Source of the DNA: Leptolinea sp. UBA5203
GTDB taxonomy: Bacteria; Chloroflexota; Anaerolineae; Anaerolineales; Anaerolineaceae
Assembly: GCA_002412765.1 (NCBI GenBank)
Contig: DHVR01000056.1
Span: 26,672-90,671 of the forward strand
Reading direction: 5' to 3'
DNA: 64,000 bases
A program made the translations under genes and the position numbers. Positions within the stretch are counted from its first letter, which is position 1. Each line of letters starts with the position of its first letter. Under the pieces are notes generated by a model. The model did not search any database. It was not told where the DNA came from and saw nothing but the letters and a program-made list of their open reading frames with translations. Of the stretch, positions 42,850 through 52,071 are shown piece after piece.

Positions 42850-44142
42850 ATGATACGTTCAATGTTCACTGCAATTAATGGTTTATTTGCTCAGCAAAAC
42901 TATATGGATGTAATCGCTGACAACCTAGCCAATGTAAATACTCAGGGTTTTAAATCCAGCTCCGTCACATTTAAAGATCAATTTGCTCAATTGGTGCAAT
43001 CTGGTGCAGCCCCAACAACTGGGTTGGGCGGTAAAAATCCAATCCAAATTGGTTTGGGTACCAACATCGGATCCATCTCCCAAAATTTTACTCAGGGCGC
43101 TTTACAGAGTACCGGGCGTGATTTGGATTTAGCCATTCAAGGCGACGGATTCTTTGTTTATCGCAAAGAAACAACGCAATATTATTCCAGAGACGGTTCC
43201 ATTGGTATTGATGCTCAGGGATATTTGGTAAATGTCAGCACTGGCGATCAAATTATGGGTTGGCAGGCAGATGGGACTGGTGCAATTGATACTGGTGCAC
43301 CTTTGGAAGGTATTGCAATTCCTATAGATGCAACTGTTGCCAGAGCCACCACCAATTCGTTTATGTTGGGTAACCTGGATGCAAAAACTGTAAATGGCGG
43401 TACCTACAATGTGACCGTTGGGGCTTATGATTCATTGGGTGTTATTCGTAGTGTGACCCTACAGTTTACGAAAATCCATGCTGCAGGCGAAGAAATTCTT
43501 CCAGCAACAACCCCTGCTACCTTCTTCCCTTCCAGTGAATGGCAGTGGAATGCAACGGGTGATGTTGATCCTACTGGCACATTGTCTGGTGTTGTGAATT
43601 TTAACCAAGAAGGTCAGTTTATTAATCCGAATTTACCATTAAATTATTCCCCTACATCAGTATCGGTAGCAGGTAGCCCTGGTGCGACTACAAGTTTTCC
43701 GGTTGGTATTGATCTTTCTGGCCTAACAATGCTCTCTGCGACAAACACAGCTACTATGGGTAGTCAAAATGGGTTGGCTGCTGGCAGCTTAACTGGGTTC
43801 AATGTCAGTGCATCCACAGGTGAAATCTTTGGCGTATATTCTAATGGAGAGCAGCGGGCTCTTGGCCAATTAGCTGCGGCACTATTCGTAAATCCAGCAG
43901 GTTTAATTCGTCAGGGTGACAATCGCTACACGGTGGGGTTAAACTCTGGTGAAGCACGAATCAGTGCTGCTGGTTCTGGTGGCCGGGGTACCATTGCCTC
44001 CGGTTACACCGAGGGTTCAAATGTGGATATGAGCCGGGAATTTGCCAATATGATTATGGCACAGCGCGGTTTCCAGGCGAACTCTCGTGTCATTACGACC
44101 TCTGATGAAATGTTGCAAGAATTAGTAAACATTAAAAGATAG
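42850..44142 (+). CDS. flgE: Flagellar hook protein FlgE
   Basis: A 430-residue hook subunit with the N-terminal FTAINGLFAQQNYMDVIADN, then LANVNTQGFKSSSVTFKDQF, RDLDLAIQGDGFFVYRK, and a C-terminal SNVDMSREFANMIMAQRGFQ. The middle is a variable surface region. CGGAGG precedes the ATG. A 62-base GC-rich gap with a possible short hairpin separates it from the gene before. Confidence 0.94.
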   Translation: MIRSMFTAINGLFAQQNYMDVIADNLANVNTQGFKSSSVTFKDQFAQLVQSGAAPTTGLGGKNPIQIGLGTNIGSISQNFTQGALQSTGRDLDLAIQGDGFFVYRKETTQYYSRDGSIGIDAQGYLVNVSTGDQIMGWQADGTGAIDTGAPLEGIAIPIDATVARATTNSFMLGNLDAKTVNGGTYNVTVGAYDSLGVIRSVTLQFTKIHAAGEEILPATTPATFFPSSEWQWNATGDVDPTGTLSGVVNFNQEGQFINPNLPLNYSPTSVSVAGSPGATTSFPVGIDLSGLTMLSATNTATMGSQNGLAAGSLTGFNVSASTGEIFGVYSNGEQRALGQLAAALFVNPAGLIRQGDNRYTVGLNSGEARISAAGSGGRGTIASGYTEGSNVDMSREFANMIMAQRGFQANSRVITTSDEMLQELVNIKR

Positions 44143-44161
44143 ATCGTAAAGGATTAGCTTC

Positions 44162-45532
44162 ATGAATGTCGGCGGACTGACTCCGATTCAATTAATTGAA
44201 AAACCAGGCGGAACTGAAGTTCAACTGCGCACGAATCAACGCGTCACCGCAGAAATTTTGAATGTCAGTGGAGACCAGGTTGATCTAATGATTCGTGGGG
44301 TGCGAGTGGTTGGTAAACTCGTCTCACAGGAGCAGTCCGCTGAATTAGCCGGCAGACAAACTGCCCAATTCATTGTCAAAGGAATGGTCAATGGGGAACT
44401 TCAACTCAAATTATTAGGAGAATTGCAAGCTGCCCCAGCATCTGTCCAAGATGGTCAATGGCTTACCCTATCTAAAAATTTACTTCATCTTATTTCCTTA
44501 CCAGCAGATACGGAAAATATTCTGCTGGCTAAGGCATTATTAAAAAATAATTTACCGGTCACGAAGAATTTAATGGAAGAATTGAAAATGTCCTTGCAAA
44601 CCCTGGGTGTATGGGGAGATGCAGAGGCAGATATGGCAGCAGCACTGAAAGCAGGTGGTTTCCCGATTTCTAATGGCACACTTGAACTTGCTGTACAGAA
44701 GCTGCCAAATTTCAATGGCAATATTCAAGATTTGCAAATTGCGCTTCAAAACTTCCTGGGAAAGGAAGCTTCACCCGAGGTGCGGCAAATGATACAGGCT
44801 GGTCTCCAATTATTGGAGGGTTTACGCATTGACGTCAGTTCTACTCCGGAAAAAATGGCTGAGCAGATCAAGAATGTTATTTCTTTTTTTGGAAAATCTA
44901 TTGAATCGAATTTGGCCAGTCTATTGGATGGTAAAGCAGGACAAACTTTGTTGGCTACCGAAGACGGAAAATTAAATCTGTTGATTAGCATGCGAAGTTT
45001 CTTTGCTGAGAGAAATGATGCGGCCACAGTGAAGTTGTTTGACACTTTGATCAATTCAATGCGTCAGATGCAATTCCTAAATACAGCTCAAATATCTGAC
45101 CCAATGGATCCACCCTGGTTAATCGTGAATTTACCCATCAATGCGGGGGCGCTTCAACAGGCGCAAACAAAACATCCAGAGGATCAAACACCTGCCAATA
45201 TCAAAATTTCTTATCAAAGCGGCAATAAAGATAAAAAAATCGATCCCCAAGACACAAGACTGATTTTGGCATTTGATTTGGATAACAGTAGCAAAATTAC
45301 GATTGATATTTCCATGTTGGGTAAAAAAATGGGTGCCTGGATGACAGTCAGTTCTGAAGAATGGAAATCTATGGTTGAAGAAGAAACCCCAAGCTTTGAA
45401 GCTGCTATGGAGACACTTGGTTATGCAGTTCAATTTACAAAATGTAATGTAAGTAAAGATATTTCCATGGCAGAGCAGAATGTCGAATTTGACAAAGCTG
45501 TTTCAAATGAGAAAGTAGATTTACAAGTGTAG
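44162..45532 (+). CDS. Second FliK-like protein (YlqG-like)
   Basis: A 456-residue soluble protein without a signal peptide. Its C-terminal domain (about 330-430, LILAFDLDNSSKITIDISML, then ETPSFEAAMETLGYAVQF) resembles the end of FliK-type hook-length proteins, and the N-terminus (TAEILNVSGDQVDLMIRG) looks like the beta start seen in such proteins. The following gene encodes an FlhB C-terminal-like protein, and Bacillus has the same pair as ylqG-ylqH. A part in substrate switching is inferred from this pairing. Confidence 0.65.
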   Translation: MNVGGLTPIQLIEKPGGTEVQLRTNQRVTAEILNVSGDQVDLMIRGVRVVGKLVSQEQSAELAGRQTAQFIVKGMVNGELQLKLLGELQAAPASVQDGQWLTLSKNLLHLISLPADTENILLAKALLKNNLPVTKNLMEELKMSLQTLGVWGDAEADMAAALKAGGFPISNGTLELAVQKLPNFNGNIQDLQIALQNFLGKEASPEVRQMIQAGLQLLEGLRIDVSSTPEKMAEQIKNVISFFGKSIESNLASLLDGKAGQTLLATEDGKLNLLISMRSFFAERNDAATVKLFDTLINSMRQMQFLNTAQISDPMDPPWLIVNLPINAGALQQAQTKHPEDQTPANIKISYQSGNKDKKIDPQDTRLILAFDLDNSSKITIDISMLGKKMGAWMTVSSEEWKSMVEEETPSFEAAMETLGYAVQFTKCNVSKDISMAEQNVEFDKAVSNEKVDLQV

Positions 45533-45534
45533 CC

Positions 45535-45843
45535 ATGGAAAACAATAACGAAAACAATTCAAATGATAAAACCATATTTAATCGTAAAACAGCTGTTGCC
45601 ATCAGTTATAACGAGAAAGATACTGCCCCTCGTGTTATGGCCAAAGGAAAAGGGGAGATTGCTGAGCGGATAATTTCCATCGCTCTTGAAAATAAAATCC
45701 CAATTCAGGAAGATAAGGTGCTGGCAAGCGCCTTATCCCAAGTAGATTTGGAAGAAGCGATTCCACCTGAATTGTATAGTGTTGTTGCCGAAATTCTGGC
45801 ATTTGTTTATCGGTTACGTTTAAAAAATAAGATTCAAAGTTAG
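45535..45843 (+). CDS. FlhB C-terminal-domain-like protein (YlqH/FhlB type)
   Basis: A 102-residue protein like the cytoplasmic end of FlhB after the cleavage site: KTAVAISYNEKDTAPRVMAK, then KGEIAERIISIALENKIPIQ and EAIPPELYSVVAEILAFVY. It has no membrane part and no NPTH motif, beginning just after where that motif would be. It is not a broken flhB, since small homologues of this size occur widely in Gram-positive flagellar clusters. It may substitute for or compete with the FlhB C-domain. It lies 2 bases after the FliK-like gene. Confidence 0.82.
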   Translation: MENNNENNSNDKTIFNRKTAVAISYNEKDTAPRVMAKGKGEIAERIISIALENKIPIQEDKVLASALSQVDLEEAIPPELYSVVAEILAFVYRLRLKNKIQS

Positions 45844-45854
45844 GAAGGTATCAA

Positions 45855-46472
45855 ATGACATTATCCATGAGCCAGGGAATCAATGTTAATTCTTCATCTT
45901 CAATTGCAAGTATTACTGGTACAACAAATATGAGTACAAGTGGTACGGATTTCAGTGCAATCTTGCAGATGCTTTTATCCACTTCGATGAGTTCAATCAG
46001 CGATTCGGAATCTGGTAATAGTTTGCAGAATCTACTTCTTTCGTTAGCACCCTATCTGCAAAATTTATCATCTGCCAGCGCTTCTTTTGTAAGAGCACCA
46101 GTCGGATTACCAGTGCAAGGGGGATTGACACAGGAGTACCATGCTGCACACCAAGGATTAGATTTCGGCATTGAAGTAGGGACAAATGTAAAATCCACCA
46201 TGGCTGGGGTTGTAAAATTCGCCGGATGGAATGATCAGGGGTATGGCAATCTTGTCATTGTTGATAATGGCACTTATCAAACTTATTACGGGCATTTAAG
46301 TTCAGTCCCTGTTGAGGTAGGAGATACCGTGGCTGCAGGCCAGGTCATTGGAGTCTCTGGAAATACTGGAAATTCAACCGGACCACATCTTCATTACGAG
46401 GTTCGAGTGGATGGAAAACAAATCAATCCAACGAGTTATGTATATGGAAAAGTTGCGCAGTATAGAGTCTAA
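45855..46472 (+). CDS. M23 (LytM-type) peptidase of the flagellar operon
   Basis: A 205-residue protein with a Ser-rich, polar N-terminal part and a C-terminal M23 metallopeptidase domain (about 88-200). Zinc and catalytic residues are visible: HQGLDFG, YYGHLSSVPVEVGD, TGPHLHYEVRVDG. It cuts peptide cross-links in the wall. No Sec signal or membrane helix is present, so it may leave through the flagellar exporter or by another route. It is the last gene before cheA. Confidence 0.88.
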   Translation: MTLSMSQGINVNSSSSIASITGTTNMSTSGTDFSAILQMLLSTSMSSISDSESGNSLQNLLLSLAPYLQNLSSASASFVRAPVGLPVQGGLTQEYHAAHQGLDFGIEVGTNVKSTMAGVVKFAGWNDQGYGNLVIVDNGTYQTYYGHLSSVPVEVGDTVAAGQVIGVSGNTGNSTGPHLHYEVRVDGKQINPTSYVYGKVAQYRV

Positions 46473-46511
46473 ATTGTGAATATATGTTCATTTATAATTT
46501 GCGCAATTTTT
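46471..46511 (+). terminator. Possible weak terminator after the M23 peptidase gene
   Basis: AAATTGTG (46471-46478) can pair with CGCAATTT (46502-46509) with one wobble, around a 23-base AT-rich loop; T residues follow. The stem begins in the stop codon. The rest of the gap to cheA is AT-rich with no promoter I trust. Confidence 0.35.
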
Positions 46512-46589
46512 ATGAATGATTTATTTTAATTTCGGTTATTTTCAGCTAGGATGAATGTAGGTTTAAGTAAACTATGACAAGGATGACAT

Positions 46590-48650
46590 ATGGCTCTTCA
46601 ATTTGACATTTCTGATGACGAACTTCCTGTTTTTCTGGCTGAGTCAGAAGAGCAATTTCAATTGCTTGATGAAGGATTAATGGAACTGGAAAGAAGTGGA
46701 GAAAATGAGGAACTAGTCCAGCGATTATTTAGAGCCGCCCATACCCTTAAAGGTAGCGCTGGGATGATTGGGCATAAACGGATGGTTGCAGTGACCCATG
46801 CTATGGAAACCGCTCTGGATGGTCTGCGGAAAGGGAAGTATGGCGTCTCGAACGGACTGATTGATCCTTGTTTTAATGCCGTTGATGGCCTAAGAATATT
46901 ATTTAATGAAATTGTTACCGGCGAAGAAAGTGAAATCAATATTCAGGATATTCTAGAGGGATTCGATAGTTTTGGTGTTGAAACTGAACTAAGCAGCACC
47001 CAAACACAGAATGTGCCCTCAAAACAGCCAGAACAGGTTCAGGCAAGTAGCACTCCTGTCAAAGAGAGCGAAAAAATGACCCGATATGAAATCAAAGTCC
47101 ATATTAGCAAGAAGAGCATCGCCTCGGCTGCCAGAGCCTTTCAAGTTGTCCTGGCAATGCAGGAAATTGGTGAGATTCTTGAACTTATCCCAGACATGAG
47201 TGTTATTGAGACTGCAAAACCTGTAGAGGTCCTAATTGCTATCCTTAATTCCAAAGAAAATGAAGAATCTTTGCGGGAAAAAGTAAATTTGGTTGATGAA
47301 TTGGATACCATCCAAATCATTAATTTAGAAAAAATAAAAAAGAATGCGACTGCTGCGAATGTTGTCGAACAAAAAGTTGTGAGTGAAAGTGTTGATAAAC
47401 AAACAACTACTGAACAATTATTTCCTGCTGCGCCCAAACAAGCGCTTGAGAAAACAGTGCGTACCAGTGTGGAACGGCTTGATCGATTGATGAACCTTGT
47501 GGGTGAATTAATCACAGATCGTAACCGTTTGTATCAGCTAAGATCAATTTATGAACATGTGGATGTCGGCGAAAATAAAGCAGATGTGTTATCCGAAACT
47601 ATCAGCCATGTAGGGCGGATCACGGATCAGTTACAGAAAGAGGTAATGAGTATCCGGATGCTTCCAGTTTCCAATGTTTTTAATAAATTTCCGCGCATGG
47701 TACGGGACTTGGCAGCAAAATTTAACAAAAAAGTAGATTTAATCATTGAAGGTGAAGATACTGAGCTTGATCGTTCAGTCATTGAAGAAATCAATGATCC
47801 ACTAATCCATCTAATTCGCAATTCCCTCGATCATGGGATTGAACCTGTCGATGTTCGTAAGCAACTGGGTAAAGCGGAAGTCGGCAAAGTTTATCTGACA
47901 GCGCGACATGAGCAAGGTAGAATCCTGTTGACTGTAGAAGATGATGGGCGGGGAATCGATCCAGTAAAAATTAAGGCCTCAGCTTTCCGTAAGGGGTTGA
48001 TTAGCCAAAATGAGCACGATACCATGTCCGAGGATGAGGCAATCAATCTGATTTTTGCTTCCGGACTTTCCACTGCGAACCAGGTTAGTGATGTTTCTGG
48101 TCGCGGTGTGGGTATGGATATTGTTCGCAACAATATCCAAAAATTATCCGGTTCCATTCAGGTTGAAACCAGAACCGGAAAGGGAAGTAAGTTCGAGATA
48201 ATCCTGCCGCTAACTTTAGCCATTGTGCCCACATTATTGGTGCAGGTATTAAAGCAAATTTTCGCAATTCCATTAGCTTCTGTAATGGAAACCATCAAAA
48301 TTACGCGTGCTGATATAAAAACAGTAAATAACAACCCGGTGTTTGTTCTTCGCGACAAAGTGTTACCACTGGTAAGTTTGACACGTGTCTTCAATATTCA
48401 GACGGACTCTAGTGAACGGGACGAATGGTATGTAGTTGTGGTCATGTCAGGACGAACCCAAATTGGACTAATGGTTGACACGCTATTGGGCCAGGAAGAA
48501 GTTGTTGTTAAATCATTGGGACCACTTTTTGGCGAAGTTCAGGGTATTGCCAGCGCTGCCATTTTAGGCGATGGAAAAGTAATTTTAATCATGGATGTGC
48601 AAGACGTTGTAAAATTATCAACTTTATCTAATGAAATGATAAGAAACTAA
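46590..48650 (+). CDS. cheA: Chemotaxis histidine kinase CheA
   Basis: A 686-residue kinase with all five domains: P1 with phospho-acceptor His51 (LFRAAHTLKGSAGM), P2 for CheY/CheB binding (about 165-255), P3 dimerisation (ERLDRLMNLVGELITDRNRL), P4 ATPase (LIRNSLDHGIEP, EDDGRGIDP, SGRGVGMDIVR), and P5 CheW-like (about 545-680). It receives receptor signals and phosphorylates CheY and CheB. It begins the chemotaxis operon; the next gene is 10 bases away. No receptor or separate CheW gene is present nearby. Confidence 0.97.
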   Translation: MALQFDISDDELPVFLAESEEQFQLLDEGLMELERSGENEELVQRLFRAAHTLKGSAGMIGHKRMVAVTHAMETALDGLRKGKYGVSNGLIDPCFNAVDGLRILFNEIVTGEESEINIQDILEGFDSFGVETELSSTQTQNVPSKQPEQVQASSTPVKESEKMTRYEIKVHISKKSIASAARAFQVVLAMQEIGEILELIPDMSVIETAKPVEVLIAILNSKENEESLREKVNLVDELDTIQIINLEKIKKNATAANVVEQKVVSESVDKQTTTEQLFPAAPKQALEKTVRTSVERLDRLMNLVGELITDRNRLYQLRSIYEHVDVGENKADVLSETISHVGRITDQLQKEVMSIRMLPVSNVFNKFPRMVRDLAAKFNKKVDLIIEGEDTELDRSVIEEINDPLIHLIRNSLDHGIEPVDVRKQLGKAEVGKVYLTARHEQGRILLTVEDDGRGIDPVKIKASAFRKGLISQNEHDTMSEDEAINLIFASGLSTANQVSDVSGRGVGMDIVRNNIQKLSGSIQVETRTGKGSKFEIILPLTLAIVPTLLVQVLKQIFAIPLASVMETIKITRADIKTVNNNPVFVLRDKVLPLVSLTRVFNIQTDSSERDEWYVVVVMSGRTQIGLMVDTLLGQEEVVVKSLGPLFGEVQGIASAAILGDGKVILIMDVQDVVKLSTLSNEMIRN

Positions 48651-48660
48651 GGACATTGAA

Positions 48661-49272
48661 ATGTCAGAAGAAATTAGTAGTGGATTTAACAAAAAAGTAA
48701 TTCAACAAATGCAAATAATTGTAGAAAAAGGCTTTGCCAATGCAGCAAAAGGTTTTTCGCAAATGGTAGGTCTTGAATTAACAGTTGATAATCCAGAAGT
48801 AAAAGCGGTTCCGTTGAATGATATTCCAATGTTGTTAGGTGGGCCAGAAAATGATGCCGTTGGCATTTATTTGAAAATTGAAGGAGATATTGGCGGGCAG
48901 ATAATGTTGATATTACCTTTAGCTAGAGCAATGAGTATTTGTGACATGCTCATGGAAGAGCCAGAAGGAACAACCCAGGAGCTGGGTCCTATGGAAAGGT
49001 CTGCGCTGGCCGAAGTAGGAAATTTAACGGGCACTTTTTTCTTAAACGCCATTGCAGAGACAACTGGTTTATCTTTGCGTCCAACACCACCTGCCGTTAT
49101 GGTAGATATGATTGGTGCTATATTAAGTGTAGTTATCGCCACAATGACAGAAGTAAATGACAATGTGTTAATGTTTCAGGCTACCTACAAGCTTAAGGAT
49201 CGAAAAATCGATGCTAATTTCTGGATTGTTCCTGACGCATTAAGTTTAGGTCGGTTGGTCAAGGATAGTTAA
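48661..49272 (+). CDS. cheC: CheC-type CheY-P phosphatase
   Basis: A 203-residue CYX-family protein. The C-terminal active-site motif S-x3-E-x2-N is intact (SALAEVGNLTG) with the later Pro in RPTPPAV. The N-terminal copy is degraded: EKGFANAAKGFSQM has Phe in place of the key Asn. So one working site is expected. CheC removes phosphate from CheY-P and is aided by CheD, encoded 3 bases after its stop. Confidence 0.9.
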   Translation: MSEEISSGFNKKVIQQMQIIVEKGFANAAKGFSQMVGLELTVDNPEVKAVPLNDIPMLLGGPENDAVGIYLKIEGDIGGQIMLILPLARAMSICDMLMEEPEGTTQELGPMERSALAEVGNLTGTFFLNAIAETTGLSLRPTPPAVMVDMIGAILSVVIATMTEVNDNVLMFQATYKLKDRKIDANFWIVPDALSLGRLVKDS

Positions 49273-49275
49273 CCC

Positions 49276-49761
49276 ATGCAAAACAATGTTGCTGTTGGTC
49301 TTGGAGAAATTAAAATTAGTGATGATCCGGACACAGTGCTCGTAGCTTTTGGCTTGGGTTCGTGTGTTGGCATTGGATTCTATGATCCAATAAAGAAAGT
49401 AGGTGGGATGCTGCATGCAGTGCTGCCTTCATCCTTAACAGGTCGGGATGAATCGCCAGCAAAATACGTGGATTCAGGAATACCATTATTGATGAGCCAA
49501 TTAAAGGACAAAGGACTGGTTGTAAATCGCAGTAAGCTATTTTTGATTGGTGGAGCTAATATTCTTATTTCGAACAACGATTCCACACCATTTGATATTG
49601 GCACCAGAAATGTAAAATCAGCAGAAGAGGTGTTAGAAAAATTAAAATTAAAACCAGATGCGAAAGATACAGGTGGACATAACGGAAGAACCTTTCGTTT
49701 GTACATAGGTGAAGGTCGAGCGACCATACGAACCATGGGAGAGAAGGAAAAAGATATTTAG
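49276..49761 (+). CDS. cheD: Chemoreceptor glutamine deamidase CheD
   Basis: A 161-residue protein with the catalytic Cys in FGLGSCVGIGFYDP and His in GGMLHAVLPSS. CheD deamidates receptor glutamines and binds CheC to raise its phosphatase action. The cheC-cheD pair is conserved across many Gram-positive and thermophilic bacteria. The rest of the protein follows the family to its end. Confidence 0.94.
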   Translation: MQNNVAVGLGEIKISDDPDTVLVAFGLGSCVGIGFYDPIKKVGGMLHAVLPSSLTGRDESPAKYVDSGIPLLMSQLKDKGLVVNRSKLFLIGGANILISNNDSTPFDIGTRNVKSAEEVLEKLKLKPDAKDTGGHNGRTFRLYIGEGRATIRTMGEKEKDI

Positions 49762-49779
49762 ATATCAAGGAGATTTGAT

Positions 49780-50145
49780 ATGGCAAAGATACTAATTGTA
49801 GATGATGCAGAATTTTTAAGAATGAGAATATCAAAAATGTTACGGGCAGACGGTCATGATGTGATTGAAGCGGAAAACGGTTTGCGAGCGGTAGAAAAAT
49901 ATCAATCAGAGAAACCAGATATTGTGTTGATGGACATTACTATGCCAGAAATGGATGGTTTGACCGCGCTCAAAGAGATCAGGGCCATTAGTAGCAATAC
50001 TGCTTCTGTGGTTATGCTGACTGCACTGGGGCAGGAATCTGTAGTACTGGATGCTATCAAATCCGGTGCCAAAGATTTTATTGTCAAACCATTTGAACGC
50101 GAACGGGTCTTAAACGCAATAGCAAAATTATTACCTAAAGGGTAA
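49780..50145 (+). CDS. cheY: Chemotaxis response regulator CheY
   Basis: A 121-residue single receiver with VDDAEFLRMRI (acidic pocket), the phospho-acceptor Asp in IVLMDITMPEMDG, Thr in VMLTALGQ and Lys in IVKPFER. It carries phosphate from CheA to the FliM N-terminus. AAGGAG precedes it. It lies between cheD and cheB. Its ordinary residues set it apart from the receiver at 12564. Confidence 0.93.
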   Translation: MAKILIVDDAEFLRMRISKMLRADGHDVIEAENGLRAVEKYQSEKPDIVLMDITMPEMDGLTALKEIRAISSNTASVVMLTALGQESVVLDAIKSGAKDFIVKPFERERVLNAIAKLLPKG

Positions 50146-50148
50146 ATT

Positions 50149-51240
50149 ATGAATGCTCCATTGAATGTGGAGAGTCAAATCCGAGTCCTGGTGGTGGATG
50201 ATTCTGCCTTCATGCGATTTACTATTGTTAAGCGGATCTCTGCTTCTCCAAGAATTTTGGTAGTAGGTACTGCAAAAGATGGCGTTGAAGCTTTGGAACT
50301 AATTCCAAAGCTAAATCCTGATGTAGTTACACTGGATGTGGAAATGCCGCGGATGGATGGACTTACTACGCTTAAAAAGATAATGGAGCTTTACCCACGT
50401 CCGGTTATTATGCTAAGTAGTTTAACAAAAGAAGGTACGCTGGAAACTGTTCAGGCGTTAACCTATGGTGCAGTTGATTTTATTGCCAAGCCGGAAATGA
50501 AGGCCAATATGGCCGCCATCTTGGAAAATGTTGAAGACAAGATCATTCAAGCCGCTAAAGCCAAGGTTTGGGCGAGCCGTAAACCGAAAGCCCTCCCATT
50601 AGCAACGCTCAATCCGACTGGTTATGCCGAATTAAAGAAAATAGGACATGAGCTACGTCTGATAAATGATAAAGATACTATCGTTGTCATTGGATCCTCA
50701 ACAGGGGGGCCACGGGCATTGAATGCACTGATTCCTGAATTGCCCCGATATCCTGAAGCAGCCTATGTGGTGATTCAACATATGCCGGTGGGTTTTACAC
50801 GATCCCTGGCTGATCGATTGAATCTGAATTCAGAATTATTTGTTAAAGAGGCTGAACCAGGAGACCAATTAAAAGTTGGTCAAGTTTTACTAGCGCCTGG
50901 CGGTTTCCACATGGTATTTGGCTCTGACGGCGTGGTAAGTCTGAATCAAAATCCAGCTATACACGGTGTACGACCAGCTGTTGATGTTACTTTGCTATCC
51001 TTAGCTCAATACTTCGGTAAACGAATTATCAGTGTAACACTTACAGGTATGGGGAGTGATGGAACCGCAGGGGCTTCCCTTGTGCACTCATCCGGTGGCT
51101 ATGTGATTGCTGAAGCAGAAGAAACCTGCGTAGTCTGGGGTATGCCTAGAAGTGTATTTGAAGCTGGTGTGGCAGATAAGATGCTGCCTTTGAATCAAAT
51201 TTCTGAAGAAATTATTAAATTGATAAAGGGAAGTGATTAA
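50149..51240 (+). CDS. cheB: Protein-glutamate methylesterase CheB
   Basis: A 363-residue protein with an N-terminal receiver (Asp in VVTLDVEMPRMDG) and a C-terminal methylesterase (about 180-360) with the catalytic triad Ser in VVIGSSTGGPRA, His in VVIQHMPVGF and Asp in TLTGMGSDGTAGAS. It removes methyl groups from receptors when phosphorylated. Its stop overlaps the start of cheR (TAATG). Confidence 0.96.
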   Translation: MNAPLNVESQIRVLVVDDSAFMRFTIVKRISASPRILVVGTAKDGVEALELIPKLNPDVVTLDVEMPRMDGLTTLKKIMELYPRPVIMLSSLTKEGTLETVQALTYGAVDFIAKPEMKANMAAILENVEDKIIQAAKAKVWASRKPKALPLATLNPTGYAELKKIGHELRLINDKDTIVVIGSSTGGPRALNALIPELPRYPEAAYVVIQHMPVGFTRSLADRLNLNSELFVKEAEPGDQLKVGQVLLAPGGFHMVFGSDGVVSLNQNPAIHGVRPAVDVTLLSLAQYFGKRIISVTLTGMGSDGTAGASLVHSSGGYVIAEAEETCVVWGMPRSVFEAGVADKMLPLNQISEEIIKLIKGSD

Positions 51241-52040
51241 TGGATGATATTGTTTATGAGAAGGTAATGCATCAAGTAAACAAGATATTATCCATTGATC
51301 TTGAATCTTATAAAGAAGAACAGATGAAGCGGCGTCTTGGCTCTTGGTTGACTCGCTGTGGTTATGAAGATTGGGACGCTTATTTCAAATTTGTATTGAC
51401 ATCACCAGAGGATCTTCTGAAACTTCGGAATTTTCTGACCATTAATGTCACAGAATTCTTTAGGGATCGAGAAAGATGGGGGCAGATTGAAGAAAAGATA
51501 ATTCCAATTATTCTGCAATCACACAGCTCTTCCGGCTTGAAAACAGAAGGTTTACGAATTTGGAGCGCGGGTTGTTCCACGGGTGCCGAACCCTATACCT
51601 TGGCTATCCTCTTAAATGAATTGGCACCGAATAAGCCCCACTATATTTTGGGAACAGACCTGGATAAAGGCGCTTTGGATCGTGCCAGGGCAGGCGGTCC
51701 TTATCATATTGATGAAGTAAAGAATGTATCACCAGAACGGCAAAAAAAATACTTTGAGATTGAGAAAGACAAAGCTTATTTTCGAAGTTCAATCCTGAAG
51801 TCGGTAACGTTTAAAGAACAAAATCTAATTACGGATCAATATGAAAAAGATTTTGACTTAATTGTTTGCCGCAATGTCGTAATTTATTTCAAAAATGATG
51901 CGAAAAATGAGATTTACAAAAAATTTCATGGCGCTCTGCGCAAATCCGGTATTTTATTTATCGGTGGAACAGAAATTATTCCGCGTCCGAATGAATTTGG
52001 TTATAAAAGCTTCGGAGTTTCTTGCTACATAAAAGAATGA
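51240..52040 (+). CDS. cheR: Chemotaxis protein methyltransferase CheR
   Basis: A 266-residue SAM-dependent methyltransferase with the all-helical N-domain (YKEEQMKRRLGSWLTRCGYE), the SAM motif RIWSAGCSTGAEPYTLAI and the FDLIVCRNVVIYFK motif. It methylates receptor glutamates and works against CheB and CheD. The C-terminal pentapeptide-binding features were not examined in detail. Confidence 0.95.
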   Translation: MDDIVYEKVMHQVNKILSIDLESYKEEQMKRRLGSWLTRCGYEDWDAYFKFVLTSPEDLLKLRNFLTINVTEFFRDRERWGQIEEKIIPIILQSHSSSGLKTEGLRIWSAGCSTGAEPYTLAILLNELAPNKPHYILGTDLDKGALDRARAGGPYHIDEVKNVSPERQKKYFEIEKDKAYFRSSILKSVTFKEQNLITDQYEKDFDLIVCRNVVIYFKNDAKNEIYKKFHGALRKSGILFIGGTEIIPRPNEFGYKSFGVSCYIKE

Positions 52041-52071
52041 AGAATCATTTAACCAGGAAGGGTTAGAAAAG

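Noticed and set aside
45535..45843. A decayed fragment of flhB.
   Set aside because: It has its own start and complete C-domain, no internal stop, and this size is a known stand-alone family in flagellar clusters.
46473..46589. A sigma-28 promoter before cheA.
   Set aside because: No CGAT-type -10 element in the gap; the only TAAA has no partner.
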